A stretch of DNA of 64,000 nucleotides from Streptococcus acidominimus (GTDB lineage Bacteria; Bacillota; Bacilli; Lactobacillales; Streptococcaceae), in NCBI RefSeq assembly GCF_001921825.1, contig NZ_MSJL01000002.1, forward strand, positions 1 through 64,000, given 5' to 3'. Position 1 is the stretch's first letter. Each line of letters opens with the position of its first letter. Made by a program: the position numbers and the translations under genes. This document shows positions 26,695 to 37,337 of the stretch, piece by piece. Under the pieces are notes generated by a model that saw nothing but the letters and a program-made list of their open reading frames with translations, did no database searches and was not told where the DNA came from.

Positions 26695-27442
26695 GTATCA
26701 GTTTGCAAAAGAGCTTGTTCTTGAAGCTGGAGAGTTTTTAAGGCAGCACCTACATGATGAGTTGGAAATTGAGGAGAAGGGGCATTTTACAGACTTAGTA
26801 ACCCAGCTGGATAAGACTGTACAGGATCGTTTGACAGACCGTATTTTGGCGCGCTATCCAGCAGACCGCATTCTAGGGGAAGAAAGTCCAGAACACTTGC
26901 CAATGGGTCAGGAAAAGGTCTGGGTGATTGATCCCATTGATGGCACAACGAATTTCATTGTCCAACAGGCAGATTTTGCGGTCCTACTGGCCTATTTTGA
27001 AGATGGGGTGGGACAGTTTGGACTGATTTATGATGTGATAGCAGACAAGCTCTACCACGGTGGTGGTGATTTCCCTGTCTATGAAAACGATCGTCTCTTG
27101 CCTCCCTTTCATACCAAGTCCTTGAAAGAGGGGTTGATCGGTCTCAATGCAGGTCTCTATGCTCAAAATGTTGATGGTTTGGCTGATTTAGCAGACCATA
27201 CCTTGGGGACTCGTTCTATCGGTAGTGCAGGAATCGGTTTTTCCCATGTCCTAACTGGGCGTCTGCTGGCTCAAGCCTGCTATGTCTATCCTTGGGACTA
27301 TGCAGCAGCCAGTGTCTTAGGTGAAAAGTTAGGCTATACCTTGATGACAACCAAGGGAGAAAAGCCAGCCTTTTACGGTCGGGAATGTGTGATGCTTGCG
27401 CCTACTGAAAAAATAAATGAAATAATAGGGTATTTACAGTGA
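26684..27442 (+). CDS. Inositol-monophosphatase family protein
   Basis: A 252-residue magnesium-dependent phosphatase of the SuhB/IMPase family. Metal ligands are in GEES (residues 65-68) and [10 protein letters not shown] (82-91), and the C-terminal WDYAAASVL motif is intact. Start is TTG 26684, with AAAGGAG about eight bases upstream; an ATG just upstream is in another frame. In vivo substrate is not certain (inositol phosphate, 3'-phosphoadenosine compounds or NADP are known for relatives). The rsmF start overlaps its stop. Confidence 0.92.
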   Translation: MEDKYQFAKELVLEAGEFLRQHLHDELEIEEKGHFTDLVTQLDKTVQDRLTDRILARYPADRILGEESPEHLPMGQEKVWVIDPIDGTTNFIVQQADFAVLLAYFEDGVGQFGLIYDVIADKLYHGGGDFPVYENDRLLPPFHTKSLKEGLIGLNAGLYAQNVDGLADLADHTLGTRSIGSAGIGFSHVLTGRLLAQACYVYPWDYAAASVLGEKLGYTLMTTKGEKPAFYGRECVMLAPTEKINEIIGYLQ

Positions 27443-28749
27443 TGTCATTACCAACAGAATTTAAAGCAAAATATGAACAATTGCTAGGTGCGGAAGCACC
27501 AGCCTTTTTTGAGAGCTTTCAAGAACCCGCAGTAGCAGGTTTTCGGACCAATCCCTTAAAGGAAGTCCAGCAATCATTTGAGCAAAAGATTGAGAAGATG
27601 CCTTGGTCTTACTATGGCAAAGTCTCTGGCAAATCAGTGGCACATGTAACAGGGCTTGTTTACTCGCAGGAACCTGCGGCACAAATCGTTGGTCATATTG
27701 CAGCGCCTACTCATGGTATGAAAGTGCTAGACTTGGCAGCAGCCCCTGGTGGCAAATCCAGCCACCTTCTGTCTTACTTGGACAACAGCGGCATCTTGGT
27801 CAGCAATGAAATATCAAAGAAACGCTCGCGGATTTTAGTCGAAAATATGGAGCGCTTTGGGGCGCGGAATGTCCTTGTGACCAATGAGTCAGCAGAGCGG
27901 TTGGCGCGGGTCTTTGCAGGATACTTTGATATGATTGTCCTAGACGCCCCTTGTTCGGGAGAGGGGATGTTCCGCAAGGATCCCGCAGCCATGAACTATT
28001 GGTCAAAAGATTATCCCTCAAAATGTGCCGTCTTACAGCGGGAGATTCTGGCTTCTGCCATGGAAATGCTGGCTCCTGATGGACAGTTGATCTATTCGAC
28101 CTGTACTTGGGCGCCAGAAGAAAATGAGGAGATTGTCCACTGGCTCTTGCGCCACTATGATGTAGAATTGCTGGATATTCCCAAAATCAATGGGATGGTA
28201 GAAGGCATTGACTTGCCCCAAACGGCGCGCATGTATCCGCACCATTTTAAGGGCGAGGGGCAGTTTGTCGCCAAGTTCCGCTACAAGGGTCAGGCGCAAA
28301 CGCGCAAGAAAGGCAAGCCTAATCCATCTAATCTTAGCCGAGAGCAACGTCAGTTATGGCAGGACTTCTCTAAAAATAGCCTCAACTTCCAAGCTGATGG
28401 TATCTTGCAGGTCTTTGGCGACCAGCTCTATCTATTGCCTCAAGGCTTGCCAGATATTTCTAAGATCAGAATTGCCCGCAACGGACTTCATCTGGGAACC
28501 TTCAAGAAGAAGCGTTTTGAACCAAGTTTTGCCTTGGGACTGGCTTTAAAGAGTGAGGAAGTACAGCGGCGGGTAGAGATTTCAGAAGAAGAATTTATCC
28601 AGTATGTAGCAGGGCAGACAATTGCGGTATCCAAGGATTTGCCGAATGGTTGGTACCAAGTTGTCATAGCAGGGAACGGTCTCGGCTTTGCCAAGATCGT
28701 CTCTGGAACCCTTAAAAACGCCTTTCCAAAAGGGCTTAGGTTTTCCTAG
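27442..28749 (+). CDS. rsmF: 16S rRNA cytosine-C5 methyltransferase, RsmF-like
   Basis: About 435 residues. The AdoMet site is LDLAAAPGGKSSHLL (97-110); DAPCSGEGMFRKD gives Cys171 and STCTW gives Cys221, the two cysteines of the RsmB/RsmF mechanism (Cys221 the nucleophile by family analogy). A C-terminal PUA-like extension (from about 300) fits the RsmF type. Start ATG 27442 overlaps the previous stop (TGATG). A hairpin ends the operon shortly after. Confidence 0.92.
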   Translation: MSLPTEFKAKYEQLLGAEAPAFFESFQEPAVAGFRTNPLKEVQQSFEQKIEKMPWSYYGKVSGKSVAHVTGLVYSQEPAAQIVGHIAAPTHGMKVLDLAAAPGGKSSHLLSYLDNSGILVSNEISKKRSRILVENMERFGARNVLVTNESAERLARVFAGYFDMIVLDAPCSGEGMFRKDPAAMNYWSKDYPSKCAVLQREILASAMEMLAPDGQLIYSTCTWAPEENEEIVHWLLRHYDVELLDIPKINGMVEGIDLPQTARMYPHHFKGEGQFVAKFRYKGQAQTRKKGKPNPSNLSREQRQLWQDFSKNSLNFQADGILQVFGDQLYLLPQGLPDISKIRIARNGLHLGTFKKKRFEPSFALGLALKSEEVQRRVEISEEEFIQYVAGQTIAVSKDLPNGWYQVVIAGNGLGFAKIVSGTLKNAFPKGLRFS

Positions 28750-28751
28750 CA

Positions 28752-28783
28752 CTACCAACAGTCTACGGCTAAACGGTTGGTAG
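28752..28783 (+). terminator. Hairpin after rsmF
   Basis: CTACCAAC and GTTGGTAG with a 16-base loop, three bases after the stop. It has no T-run, so termination may be inefficient. Confidence 0.5.
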
Positions 28784-29644
28784 AAATCAAATAAGACAAA
28801 CGAAGTCTGTGCCTTATTTATTGGCAGTGGTTAGCTGGTTATTCATACCATTTCATTTGTGGCTAACCCAACTATCTTCACTGGGGGCCTCATAACGAAG
28901 TTGTGAGGTCGTCTATTTTGTCTAGGAGTTGCTTCGGGGGTGGGAAAGAACTCAAAACACATAAGAAAGAGTTCGGTTTGTACCCTATTTCCTGCATTCT
29001 GGTTTCGGGCTGAGACGGTCTATTCCCAGACCATTTCACTCCCCCCCCGGCATAGCCAACAGTCAGAGTAGTGACTGTTGGAGGTTGGACATGAAGCCAA
29101 CGAGTTCGCATCAGTCGTAGAGGTCAGATGTGGAGTGGGAAACAGGCTAAAAAGCTCCAGTGGAGCTTTTTAGCCTGTTTCCTGAAAAGAGCAGCAGTTC
29201 ATTTCCAATCTTCAAGGCTATGATAGCCATTGAAGCTATCAACCACTGCGTCAACGTTATTCGGTTCATAAAGTTAGAAAGCTCGGAAAAAGAGCCGTTG
29301 CAAATTTTATTTGCTCCAAAGGCATAGTATATCTTTGGAGCTGTGGCTACCTTTAGGTGTAGTATTTCCTAGAACTTAAAGTTCTAGGAAATACTCCTAT
29401 TTTGCCTTGCTCGTTTAACGCCCTCGTATCTTGTGTAATTGAACTCGGGCTAAAAGCTCGGAAAAAAGAGACGCAGGTGTTCTAGCTTTAGCTAGTTACA
29501 GCTGTGGCTCCCTTTAGGGATAAATACTCCTAGAAGCAGAAGCTTCTTCGTCGTATTTCCTATTTTTCATTCGCTTTTTACACGCCCTCGTATCTTAGTT
29601 AGAAATACTTTGCAACTTGAGAGGTTATATGATATAGTGGAAAT
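28784..29644. repeat. Repeat-rich spacer between rsmF and the pst operon
   Basis: No credible gene in about 860 bases. Contents: hairpins GGCCTCATAAC/GTGAGGTC (near 28886) and CCAACAGTCA/TGACTGTTGG (29056-29081), a C8 run at 29041-29048, a long palindrome at 29138-29182, and two imperfect tandem copies of the GGGCTAAAAGCT repeat (about 29268-29420 and 29446-29604), both ending CGCCCTCGTATCTT. A third copy lies upstream of cydA. Confidence 0.6.
29138..29182. terminator. 45-bp perfect palindrome
   Basis: Two 22-base arms meet around CTCCA-G-TGGAG, beginning GGAAACAGG and ending CCTGTTTCC, with AAAAAG/CTTTTT inside each arm. Related, less perfect hairpins occur at 9117 and 15523. It could stop transcription from both sides or be a mobile hairpin. 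Confidence 0.6.
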
Positions 29645-29694
29645 GTGTAAAATTCTTGTAAAGGGGTTGTAAGACTACTGTAAACCGATACATA
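29645..29694 (+). promoter_or_regulatory. Pho box and promoter of the pst operon
   Basis: Four direct repeats start at 29645 (GTGTAAA), 29656 (TTGTAAA), 29667 (TTGTAAG) and 29678 (CTGTAAA), exactly 11 bases apart, the arrangement bound by PhoP/PnpR-type response regulators. TACATA at 29689-29694 is a plausible -10, 16 bases after the third repeat. Phosphate-starvation induction is inferred. Confidence 0.8.
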
Positions 29695-29729
29695 GAAAAC
29701 CACGTAAAAATGTAAAGGAAAAAGGAAAA

Positions 29730-30599
29730 ATGAAACAAAAGCGTACGCTTGGCATACTAGCTGTATGTCTTTCAGCGAGCCTTAGTTTGTCTGCCTGTGC
29801 TTCATGGATCGACCGTGGAGAATCGATTACAGCAGTTGGCTCAACGGCTCTTCAGCCCTTGGTAGAAGCGGCAGCGGATGAATTTGGGACTGAAAACAAG
29901 GGGAAGACCATCAATGTCCAAGGGGGCGGATCTGGTACAGGATTATCACAAGTCCAGTCGGGAGCCGTTCAAATCGGCAACAGCGATGTGTTTGCCGAAG
30001 AAAAATCGGGTATTGCTGCGGATAAGTTAGCCGATTATCAAGTTGCCGTAGCCGGTATTGCGGTAATCGTCAATAAAGAGGTCAGTGTGAACGATATTAG
30101 TCTGGAACAGCTCAAAAAGATTTTTTTGGGTGAAGTGCGCAACTGGAAAGAGTTGGGTGGAAAGGACTTGCCAATTTCCATTATCAACCGTGCGGTAGGT
30201 TCTGGTTCTCGGGCAACCTTTGATGCGGTTGTCATGAAAGGCGAAGAAGCGGCTCAAAGTTTGGAGCAGGATTCAAACGGAATGGTAAAGTCTATCGTGT
30301 CCCAAACACCGGGAGCCATTTCCTATCTTGCCTTTTCCTACGTTGATGATTCCATCAAGACCATTCGACTAGGTGGCTTTGAGCCAACCATGGACAATGT
30401 TGTGACCAATGACTGGCCGATTTGGTCTTATGAGCACATGTATACGATGGGTGAGGCAACGGGTCTTGAAAAAGAATTTATCGACTATGTCATGTCTGAC
30501 AAGGTTCAAAAAGGAATTGTCGTAGATATGGGCTATATTTCAGTCAATGACATGAAAGTCACAAAGAGTGCAGATGGTATAGTGAAGGAGAAAAAGTAA
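29730..30599 (+). CDS. pstS: Phosphate ABC transporter substrate-binding lipoprotein
   Basis: A 289-residue lipoprotein; LSLSACA is the lipobox, so the mature protein is tethered by a diacylglyceryl cysteine outside the membrane. [25 protein letters not shown] and [12 protein letters not shown] form the phosphate pocket of PstS. AAAGGAAAAAGG precedes the ATG. First gene of pstS-C-A-B-B-phoU, controlled by the Pho repeats upstream. Confidence 0.96.
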   Translation: MKQKRTLGILAVCLSASLSLSACASWIDRGESITAVGSTALQPLVEAAADEFGTENKGKTINVQGGGSGTGLSQVQSGAVQIGNSDVFAEEKSGIAADKLADYQVAVAGIAVIVNKEVSVNDISLEQLKKIFLGEVRNWKELGGKDLPISIINRAVGSGSRATFDAVVMKGEEAAQSLEQDSNGMVKSIVSQTPGAISYLAFSYVDDSIKTIRLGGFEPTMDNVVTNDWPIWSYEHMYTMGEATGLEKEFIDYVMSDKVQKGIVVDMGYISVNDMKVTKSADGIVKEKK

Positions 30600-30601
30600 G
30601 C

Positions 30602-31519
30602 ATGAAAAATGAACAACTTGCGAAAGAATTGCTCTCCCCTTCTAAAAATTCTCGCTTGGAGAAATTTGGAAAGAGCATCACCTTTCTTTGCTTAGCCTTG
30701 ATCGTCTTTATCGTGGCAATGATTCTACTCTTTGTCGCGCAGCGGGGCTTGTCTACTTTCTTTGTGAACGGCGTCAACATCTTTGAATTCTTATTCGGAA
30801 GCGTTTGGAAGCCAGCCATTAAGTCTTTCGGTGCCTTTCCAATGATTGCAGGCTCTTTTATCGTCACCATTTTATCTGCCATGATTGCTACCCCCTTTGC
30901 GATTGGAGCAGCGGTCTTTATGACCGAGGTTTCGCCTAAGTATGGGGCAAAAATCTTGCAACCGGTTATCGAGCTGTTGGTGGGTATTCCATCAGTTGTC
31001 TACGGATTTATCGGTCTGCAGGTCGTGGTTCCCTTTGTTCGCTCTATCTTTGGTGGAACAGGGTTCGGTATATTATCCGGGGTCTTTGTACTCTTTGTTA
31101 TGATTTTGCCGACAGTGACCTTTATGACGGTCGATAGTTTGCGGGCTGTTCCTCGCCACTACCGTGAAGCCAGTCTTGCCATGGGGGCAACGCGCTGGCA
31201 AACCATTTGGCGTGTGACCCTTCATGCGGCAAAGTCTGGTATTTTCACTGCGGTAGTCTTTGGAATGGCTCGTGCTTTCGGTGAAGCGCTGGCGATTCAA
31301 ATGGTCGTGGGAAATTCGGCTGTTGTTCCAACTTCTTTGACAACGCCAGCTGCAACCCTGACCTCTGTCCTTACAATGGGAATCGGAAATACCGTTATGG
31401 GTACGGTTCAAAACAATGTTCTTTGGTCACTTGCCCTTGTCCTATTATTGATGAGCCTAGTCTTTAATTTGATTATGAAATTTATTACGAGAGAGAGGAA
31501 GAGAAACTATGCACGCTAA
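30602..31519 (+). CDS. pstC: Phosphate ABC transporter permease PstC
   Basis: A 305-residue permease with about six helices and the EAA-type loop YREASLAMGATRWQTIW that contacts the ATPase. GGAG lies before the ATG, two bases after the pstS stop. It overlaps pstA by 11 bases. It forms the channel with PstA. Confidence 0.96.
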   Translation: MKNEQLAKELLSPSKNSRLEKFGKSITFLCLALIVFIVAMILLFVAQRGLSTFFVNGVNIFEFLFGSVWKPAIKSFGAFPMIAGSFIVTILSAMIATPFAIGAAVFMTEVSPKYGAKILQPVIELLVGIPSVVYGFIGLQVVVPFVRSIFGGTGFGILSGVFVLFVMILPTVTFMTVDSLRAVPRHYREASLAMGATRWQTIWRVTLHAAKSGIFTAVVFGMARAFGEALAIQMVVGNSAVVPTSLTTPAATLTSVLTMGIGNTVMGTVQNNVLWSLALVLLLMSLVFNLIMKFITRERKRNYAR

Positions 31520-32396
31520 GAAAGTTGATAAATTAGCGACTGGGATTTTGTATTCCATTGCAGGCATTATCGTTGCCATCTTGACCTCCCTTATTCTCTA
31601 TATCTTGTTGCGAGGTCTGCCACATGTCAGCTGGTCATTCTTGACAGGGAAATCTTCTTCTTATCAAGCAGGAGGAGGAATAGGGATTCAGCTTTACAAT
31701 TCCTTTTTCCTACTCGTAGTTACCATCTTGATTTCTGTCCCCCTTTCTACGGGAGCAGGTATCTACCTAGCGGAATATGCTAAGAAGGGACGCTTGACCA
31801 ACTTCATTCGGACCTGTATTGAGATCTTATCTTCCTTGCCGTCTGTCGTTGTTGGTTTATTCGGCTATTTGATTTTCGTTGTTCAATTCCAGTATGGATT
31901 TTCAATCTTATCAGGTGCCTTGGCACTAACGGTCTTTAACTTGCCACAAATGACGCGCAATGTGGAAGACAGTCTTCGGAATGTCCACCATACCCAGCGT
32001 GAGGCGGGGCTTGCCCTTGGGATTTCTCGTTGGGAAACCGTCGTTCATGTCGTCATCCCGGAAGCTCTTCCGGGGATTGTGACAGGGATTGTCCTTGCTT
32101 CTGGTCGTATTTTTGGAGAAGCGGCGGCTCTTATCTATACAGCAGGTCAATCTGCGCCAGCCCTTGACTGGTCTAATTGGAATCCGCTTAGCGTTACCAG
32201 TCCGATTTCGATTTTCCGTCAGTCAGAAACACTCGCAGTTCATATCTGGAAGGTAAACAGTGAGGGAACTATTCCAGATGCGACTCAGGTTTCTGCTGGT
32301 AGTGCAGCGATCCTCTTGATTTTCATCTTGATTTTCAACGTTTCTGCACGCTATATCGGTAAGAGATTGCATGCGAAATTAACATCTGCAGCCTAA
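31509..32396 (+). CDS. pstA: Phosphate ABC transporter permease PstA
   Basis: A 295-residue permease with about six helices; the ATPase-contact loop reads QREAGLALGISRWETVVHVV. It starts inside the end of pstC (GAGAGGAAG upstream). Heterodimer partner of PstC. Confidence 0.96.
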   Translation: MHAKKVDKLATGILYSIAGIIVAILTSLILYILLRGLPHVSWSFLTGKSSSYQAGGGIGIQLYNSFFLLVVTILISVPLSTGAGIYLAEYAKKGRLTNFIRTCIEILSSLPSVVVGLFGYLIFVVQFQYGFSILSGALALTVFNLPQMTRNVEDSLRNVHHTQREAGLALGISRWETVVHVVIPEALPGIVTGIVLASGRIFGEAAALIYTAGQSAPALDWSNWNPLSVTSPISIFRQSETLAVHIWKVNSEGTIPDATQVSAGSAAILLIFILIFNVSARYIGKRLHAKLTSAA

Positions 32397-32411
32397 GTTA
32401 GAGGAGATAAA

Positions 32412-33215
<804 letters not shown>

Positions 33216-33227
33216 AAAGGAACTTTG

Positions 33228-33986
33228 ATGACAGCACCGATTTTACAAGTCAAAGACTTGTCTGTTTATTACAATAAGAAAAAGGCCTTGAACAATGTCT
33301 CCATTGATTTTTATCCGAATGAAATCACAACCTTGATTGGGCCGTCAGGATCTGGGAAGTCTACCCTTTTGCGTTCTATTAACCGTATGGGGGATTTAAA
33401 TCCAGAAGTGACCCTGACGGGGGCGATTGACTATAATGGTCGAAATATTTATAGTCCACGTACGGACACAGTCGATTTGCGCAAAGAGATCGGGATGGTT
33501 TTCCAGCAGCCCAATCCTTTTCCAATGACGATTTATGAAAATGTAGTCTATGGTTTACGGATCAATGGTATTAAGGACGAGCGTGTTTTGGATGAGGCGG
33601 TGGAGAAATCCTTGATGAGCGCCTCTATCTGGGATGAGGTCAAGGATCGTTTGCATGATTCAGCCCTCGGTTTATCAGGTGGTCAGCAGCAGCGGGTTTG
33701 TGTAGCCCGGGTTCTTGCAACCAGTCCTAAAATTATCCTTCTTGATGAGCCGACATCAGCCCTCGACCCGATTTCAGCAGGAAAGATCGAAGATACCTTG
33801 TATGGCTTGAAAGACAAGTACACCATGATTATGGTTACTCGTTCCATGCAGCAAGCCTCACGGGTTTCAGATCGAACGGGCTTCTTCTTAGATGGGAATT
33901 TGATGGAGTACAACAAGACTAGAGAAGTCTTTCTCAATCCTGTTCATAAAGAAACAGAGGACTACATCACAGGAAAATTTGGATAA
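33228..33986 (+). CDS. pstB: Phosphate ABC transporter ATPase PstB2, H-loop histidine replaced
   Basis: A 252-residue ATPase from ATG 33228 (GAAAGGA upstream; a TTG three bases earlier is less likely). Walker [10 protein letters not shown], signature LSGGQQQR and Walker [13 protein letters not shown] are intact, but the switch region reads VTRSMQQA, so Arg205 stands where PstB1 and most ABC ATPases have histidine. I recall the same VTRSM in other streptococcal second PstB proteins, so it may be a lineage trait. It could act as the weaker site of a PstB1/PstB2 heterodimer. Confidence 0.94.
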   Translation: MTAPILQVKDLSVYYNKKKALNNVSIDFYPNEITTLIGPSGSGKSTLLRSINRMGDLNPEVTLTGAIDYNGRNIYSPRTDTVDLRKEIGMVFQQPNPFPMTIYENVVYGLRINGIKDERVLDEAVEKSLMSASIWDEVKDRLHDSALGLSGGQQQRVCVARVLATSPKIILLDEPTSALDPISAGKIEDTLYGLKDKYTMIMVTRSMQQASRVSDRTGFFLDGNLMEYNKTREVFLNPVHKETEDYITGKFG

Positions 33987-34003
33987 TAAAAGGAACAATA
34001 ACT

Positions 34004-34660
34004 ATGTTAAGAACACAATTTGAAGAAGAATTAGACAAATTGCATAATCAGTTTTATGCCATGGGAAATGAAGTGCTTGGACAAATCAACAATACCGTAC
34101 AAGCCTTTATCACGCATGATCGTGAACTGGCAAAGGAAGTCATTGAATCAGATGCAAAAATCAATGCCTTTGAAATCAAGCTGGAGAAAAAATCCCTTGA
34201 AATGATCGCCTTGCAGCAGCCTGTATCTACTGACTTGCGTACAGTTATCACCGTCTTAAAAGCGACAAACGACTTGGAGCGTATGGGTGATCACGCGGTA
34301 TCAATTGCCGAAGCGGCTATCCGTATGAAAGGGGAAGTCCGCATTCAGGTTGTTGAGGCAGAGATTAAGAAGATGGGACGTGAAGTCCGTAAATTGGTCG
34401 AAGCTGCCTTGGAGCTATACTTGAACGGTGGCGACACCGAGCAGGCCTATGAGCTAGCAGCCCATGATGAGACCATCAACCAGTACTACAATGCGATTCA
34501 AGATTTGGCGACAGAAGAAATCAAGAAAAATCCAGACGCCTTGATTGCTGGTCGTGATTATTTCCAAGTTATCTCCTACCTCGAGCGGATCGGTGATTAT
34601 GCTAAAAATATCTGCGAGTGGGTCGTCTACCTCCGCACAGGAAATATCACAGAGTTATAG
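34004..34660 (+). CDS. phoU: Phosphate transport regulator PhoU
   Basis: A 218-residue all-helical protein with two PhoU repeats, each containing the E/D-x-x-x-D metal-binding pattern (TNDLERMGDHAVSIAE and YLERIGDYAKNICEW). PhoU restrains Pst transport and signalling to the phosphate-sensing kinase when phosphate is plentiful. AAAGGAAC precedes the ATG; last gene of the pst operon. Confidence 0.96.
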   Translation: MLRTQFEEELDKLHNQFYAMGNEVLGQINNTVQAFITHDRELAKEVIESDAKINAFEIKLEKKSLEMIALQQPVSTDLRTVITVLKATNDLERMGDHAVSIAEAAIRMKGEVRIQVVEAEIKKMGREVRKLVEAALELYLNGGDTEQAYELAAHDETINQYYNAIQDLATEEIKKNPDALIAGRDYFQVISYLERIGDYAKNICEWVVYLRTGNITEL

Positions 34661-34764
34661 TCATTTGAATCAATTTTTGCTATATAGTCGTTTCGTCTGC
34701 TTTTAGTAGGGTCTGCCTCTCAATTCCTTGTCTTAAAGTTAAGTCGTTCGACCATATAAAATCC

Positions 34765-34790
34765 AAATCTGGACATTCGTCCAGATTTTT
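34765..34790 (+). terminator. pst operon terminator
   Basis: AAATCTGGAC, four-base loop, GTCCAGATTT and a T-run. The right arm and T-run touch the CiaR-type site that follows. Confidence 0.9.
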
Positions 34791-34819
34791 AGCTTCCTTT
34801 AAGTTTGGTGAGGTATAAT
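34787..34819 (+). promoter_or_regulatory. CiaR-type promoter upstream of ciaRH
   Basis: TTTTAG at 34787-34792 and TTTAAG at 34798-34803 form a direct repeat with five bases between, close to the CiaR consensus TTTAAG-N5-TTTAAG; TATAAT follows ten bases later at 34814-34819. This matches the layout of CiaR-activated promoters in pneumococcus. It may autoregulate ciaRH, whose start is 350 bases on, or drive a small RNA: TAGTCT...AGACTA with CTTGT/ACAAG can fold at about 34844-34890. No other gene is clear between 34820 and 35168. Confidence 0.6.
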
Positions 34820-35168
34820 ACAGGAATAGATGGTACTGTTAGGTAGTCTGTCTCTTGTTGGACGAAAGTAAAAGACAAGATTGTAGACTATTGTTTATCT
34901 TGCTTATAAGATGTCGCAACAGGAAATCCTGCAATTGTTTCGGTATCAGCAAAGTTCATGATATAATAGACTTTCTACAAAACTGGCTTCTGTTCTTCTT
35001 TTCCAGAAGTGGTGACAGTGAGGATGGCGCGACATAAAACGCCTTGCATATCGTTCATAGGAAAAGAGAGAGGCTTAGCCCTGAAATCTAGTTTTCTCCA
35101 GTAGTGGAACGAGCAAGAAAGAAGATGGCTTTCTAGGAAGTCTAATAGATAGCATAGGAGGAATGAGA

Positions 35169-35843
35169 ATGATTAAGATCCTACTCGTAGAAGATGACTT
35201 GAGTTTATCAAATTCAGTATTTGATTTTTTAGATGATTTTGCAGATGTCATGCAGGTCTTTGACGGTGACGAAGGTCTGTATGAGGCGGAATCAGGTGTC
35301 TACGACCTTATTTTGCTAGACTTAATGCTTCCAGAAAAAGATGGTTTTCAGGTCCTCAAGGAATTGCGGGAAAAGGGCATTGCCACACCTGTCTTAATTA
35401 CAACCGCCAAAGAAAGTCTGGACGACAAGGGACACGGCTTTGAATTAGGGGCTGATGATTACTTGACCAAGCCCTTTTACTTAGAAGAGTTGAAGATGCG
35501 GATCCAAGCCCTCTTGAAGCGCTCGGGCAAATTCAACGAAAATGTCCTGCTATTCGGGGATCTCTCTGTCGATTTGTCTACCAACACAACGACCGTCAAC
35601 GGCACTGAAATAGAATTGCTCGGCAAGGAATTTGATCTACTGGTTTATTTCCTACAAAATCAAAATGTGATTTTACCAAAGACGCAAATTTTTGATCGTA
35701 TTTGGGGCTTTGATAGTGATACCACCATTTCAGTTGTTGAAGTCTATGTCTCTAAAATTAGAAAAAAATTGAAAGGGACGACCTTTGGTGAGCAGCTGCA
35801 AACTCTCAGAAGTGTCGGTTATATCTTGAAGCATGCTGATTAA
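35169..35843 (+). CDS. ciaR: Response regulator CiaR
   Basis: About 224 residues, OmpR family. I recognise CiaR from [20 protein letters not shown] and the closing KIRKKLKG...LRSVGYILK. Asp51 in LILLDLMLP is the phosphorylation site; [10 protein letters not shown] marks the end of the receiver domain and the winged helix follows. GGAGG is correctly spaced for ATG 35169, not for the ATG at 35163. CiaRH governs cell-wall stress, competence, beta-lactam tolerance and small csRNAs in pneumococcus. It overlaps ciaH by 11 bases. Confidence 0.96.
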   Translation: MIKILLVEDDLSLSNSVFDFLDDFADVMQVFDGDEGLYEAESGVYDLILLDLMLPEKDGFQVLKELREKGIATPVLITTAKESLDDKGHGFELGADDYLTKPFYLEELKMRIQALLKRSGKFNENVLLFGDLSVDLSTNTTTVNGTEIELLGKEFDLLVYFLQNQNVILPKTQIFDRIWGFDSDTTISVVEVYVSKIRKKLKGTTFGEQLQTLRSVGYILKHAD

Positions 35844-37221
35844 ATTTCGCAAACTCTATTATACGGATAATTTTTCCTATTTTATCCGTTATTTTGCTGT
35901 TTTCACCCTCATTTTTAGCCTGATGACCGTGATTATTTTCCAGCTGATGCGCTCCACCATGTATCGGGGTTCCGATGAGAATTTCAAGGAAATCGCCAGT
36001 GACCCAGAGATGATGATGGAGTTTGCAAGAGCGCGCGGTTTGTCGCCTGAAGCAGAAATTGTTTGGGAAAAAAATACGAGCGCAAACCAAGCCAATAAGG
36101 AAAAAAAGACCGATGAGGCGAATGACGAGGAAGAAAAATACAAGTTCTTTTATCCGACTTCCAAAATCAGGCTGAATGCTAATTACCACGTGGTGCTGTA
36201 CGATAGCAAGGGGAATCGTCTCAACCAAGTGGACTATTTCTCTGGTCTATCCAGCCTACAAGTTAACAAGGAGTCCTTAGATAGCATTACGGAATGTACC
36301 GTGACAACTCCCTTCGGCGAAAAAGAATACTATCGTTGTATGACGATCGCCCTGCCAGCTAACGCAGTTTCAGCTTACACAGGTCTAGATCTCAAATACG
36401 CGACTATTCTTTTCAATACCAGTCAAATCAAGTCTTCTATCGCCTCCTATGAATCGACAGTCATGTTTGTGATGATTGGCTTTTGGCTGATTTCGATTGT
36501 GGCAAGTATCTATCTGTCAAATGTCAGCATGCGCCCGATTTTAGCCAGCTTTCAAAAGCAGAAAGAATTTGTGGAAAATGCCAGCCATGAATTGCGAACC
36601 CCTCTCACAGTCCTACAAAATCGTCTGGAAAGCCTGTTCAGACATCCCGAAGCGACAATTATGGACAGCAGTGAGAACATTGCCTCAAGCCTTGCAGAAG
36701 TGCGCAATATGCGGCTCTTAACGACCAACTTACTAAATCTTGCGCGGCGAGATGACGGTTTAAAACCGGAAATCGTGGCTATTCAGCCGACTTTCTTTGA
36801 TGAACTCTTGGCAAACTATGCTATTATGGCTGAGGAAAATGGGAAACTCTTGACTGCCCAAAATCAGGTCAAGGAAGTTCTCCATACAGACAAGATCTTA
36901 CTGAAACAATTGATGACCATTTTGGTAGACAATGCTATGAAATATACCGAGGATGACGGGCATATCTGGATTGACATCTTGATTAAGGATCGTTTCCTAG
37001 TACTGAAGGTTGCAGATAATGGTCTCGGGATTAGCCCTGAAAATAAAAAGAAAATCTTTGATCGTTTCTACCGTGTCGATAAGGCAAGGACTCGTCAAAA
37101 GGGTGGTTTTGGTCTCGGTTTATCACTAGCCAAGCAGATTATCGAAACCTTGCATGGAACGATCAGTGTTCAAGATCGCCAACCAAAAGGAAGTCTTTTT
37201 GAAGTACATTTACCAAAATAA
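35833..37221 (+). CDS. ciaH: Sensor histidine kinase CiaH
   Basis: A 462-residue kinase. Helices at about 17-38 and 209-228 bracket an extracytoplasmic sensor domain containing a charged low-complexity stretch (residues 84-104). The phosphoacceptor is His252 in [10 protein letters not shown]; the ATP-binding boxes are [11 protein letters not shown] (N), DNGLGIS and [11 protein letters not shown] (G). Start ATG 35833 lies inside ciaR. No terminator is obvious after the stop. Confidence 0.95.
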   Translation: MLIKFRKLYYTDNFSYFIRYFAVFTLIFSLMTVIIFQLMRSTMYRGSDENFKEIASDPEMMMEFARARGLSPEAEIVWEKNTSANQANKEKKTDEANDEEEKYKFFYPTSKIRLNANYHVVLYDSKGNRLNQVDYFSGLSSLQVNKESLDSITECTVTTPFGEKEYYRCMTIALPANAVSAYTGLDLKYATILFNTSQIKSSIASYESTVMFVMIGFWLISIVASIYLSNVSMRPILASFQKQKEFVENASHELRTPLTVLQNRLESLFRHPEATIMDSSENIASSLAEVRNMRLLTTNLLNLARRDDGLKPEIVAIQPTFFDELLANYAIMAEENGKLLTAQNQVKEVLHTDKILLKQLMTILVDNAMKYTEDDGHIWIDILIKDRFLVLKVADNGLGISPENKKKIFDRFYRVDKARTRQKGGFGLGLSLAKQIIETLHGTISVQDRQPKGSLFEVHLPK

Positions 37222-37337
37222 ATATAGGATATTGATTACTAGATTAGGAAAATAACCTGGTCTAGTTTTTTGTAGACATTGACAAAATGCTTGAATGGTG
37301 GTATGTTTAACTAAACAGAAAAATATGGAGTGTGATT

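Noticed and set aside
29041-29048. C8 homopolymer as a phase-variation switch
   Set aside because: It is not inside a credible gene or between promoter boxes, unlike the G9 tract at 38794.
28890-29111. 73-codon minus-strand frame
   Set aside because: It runs through hairpins and a C8 run in repeat DNA; no translation signal.
34683-34700. Complete mobile element starting at TATAGTCGTTTCG
   Set aside because: Only the left end is present; no right end with GACTATA was found downstream before the terminator.
35169-37221. PhoP/PhoR pair serving the pst operon
   Set aside because: Location suggested it, but the sequence of the regulator matches CiaR closely throughout and the kinase fits CiaH.
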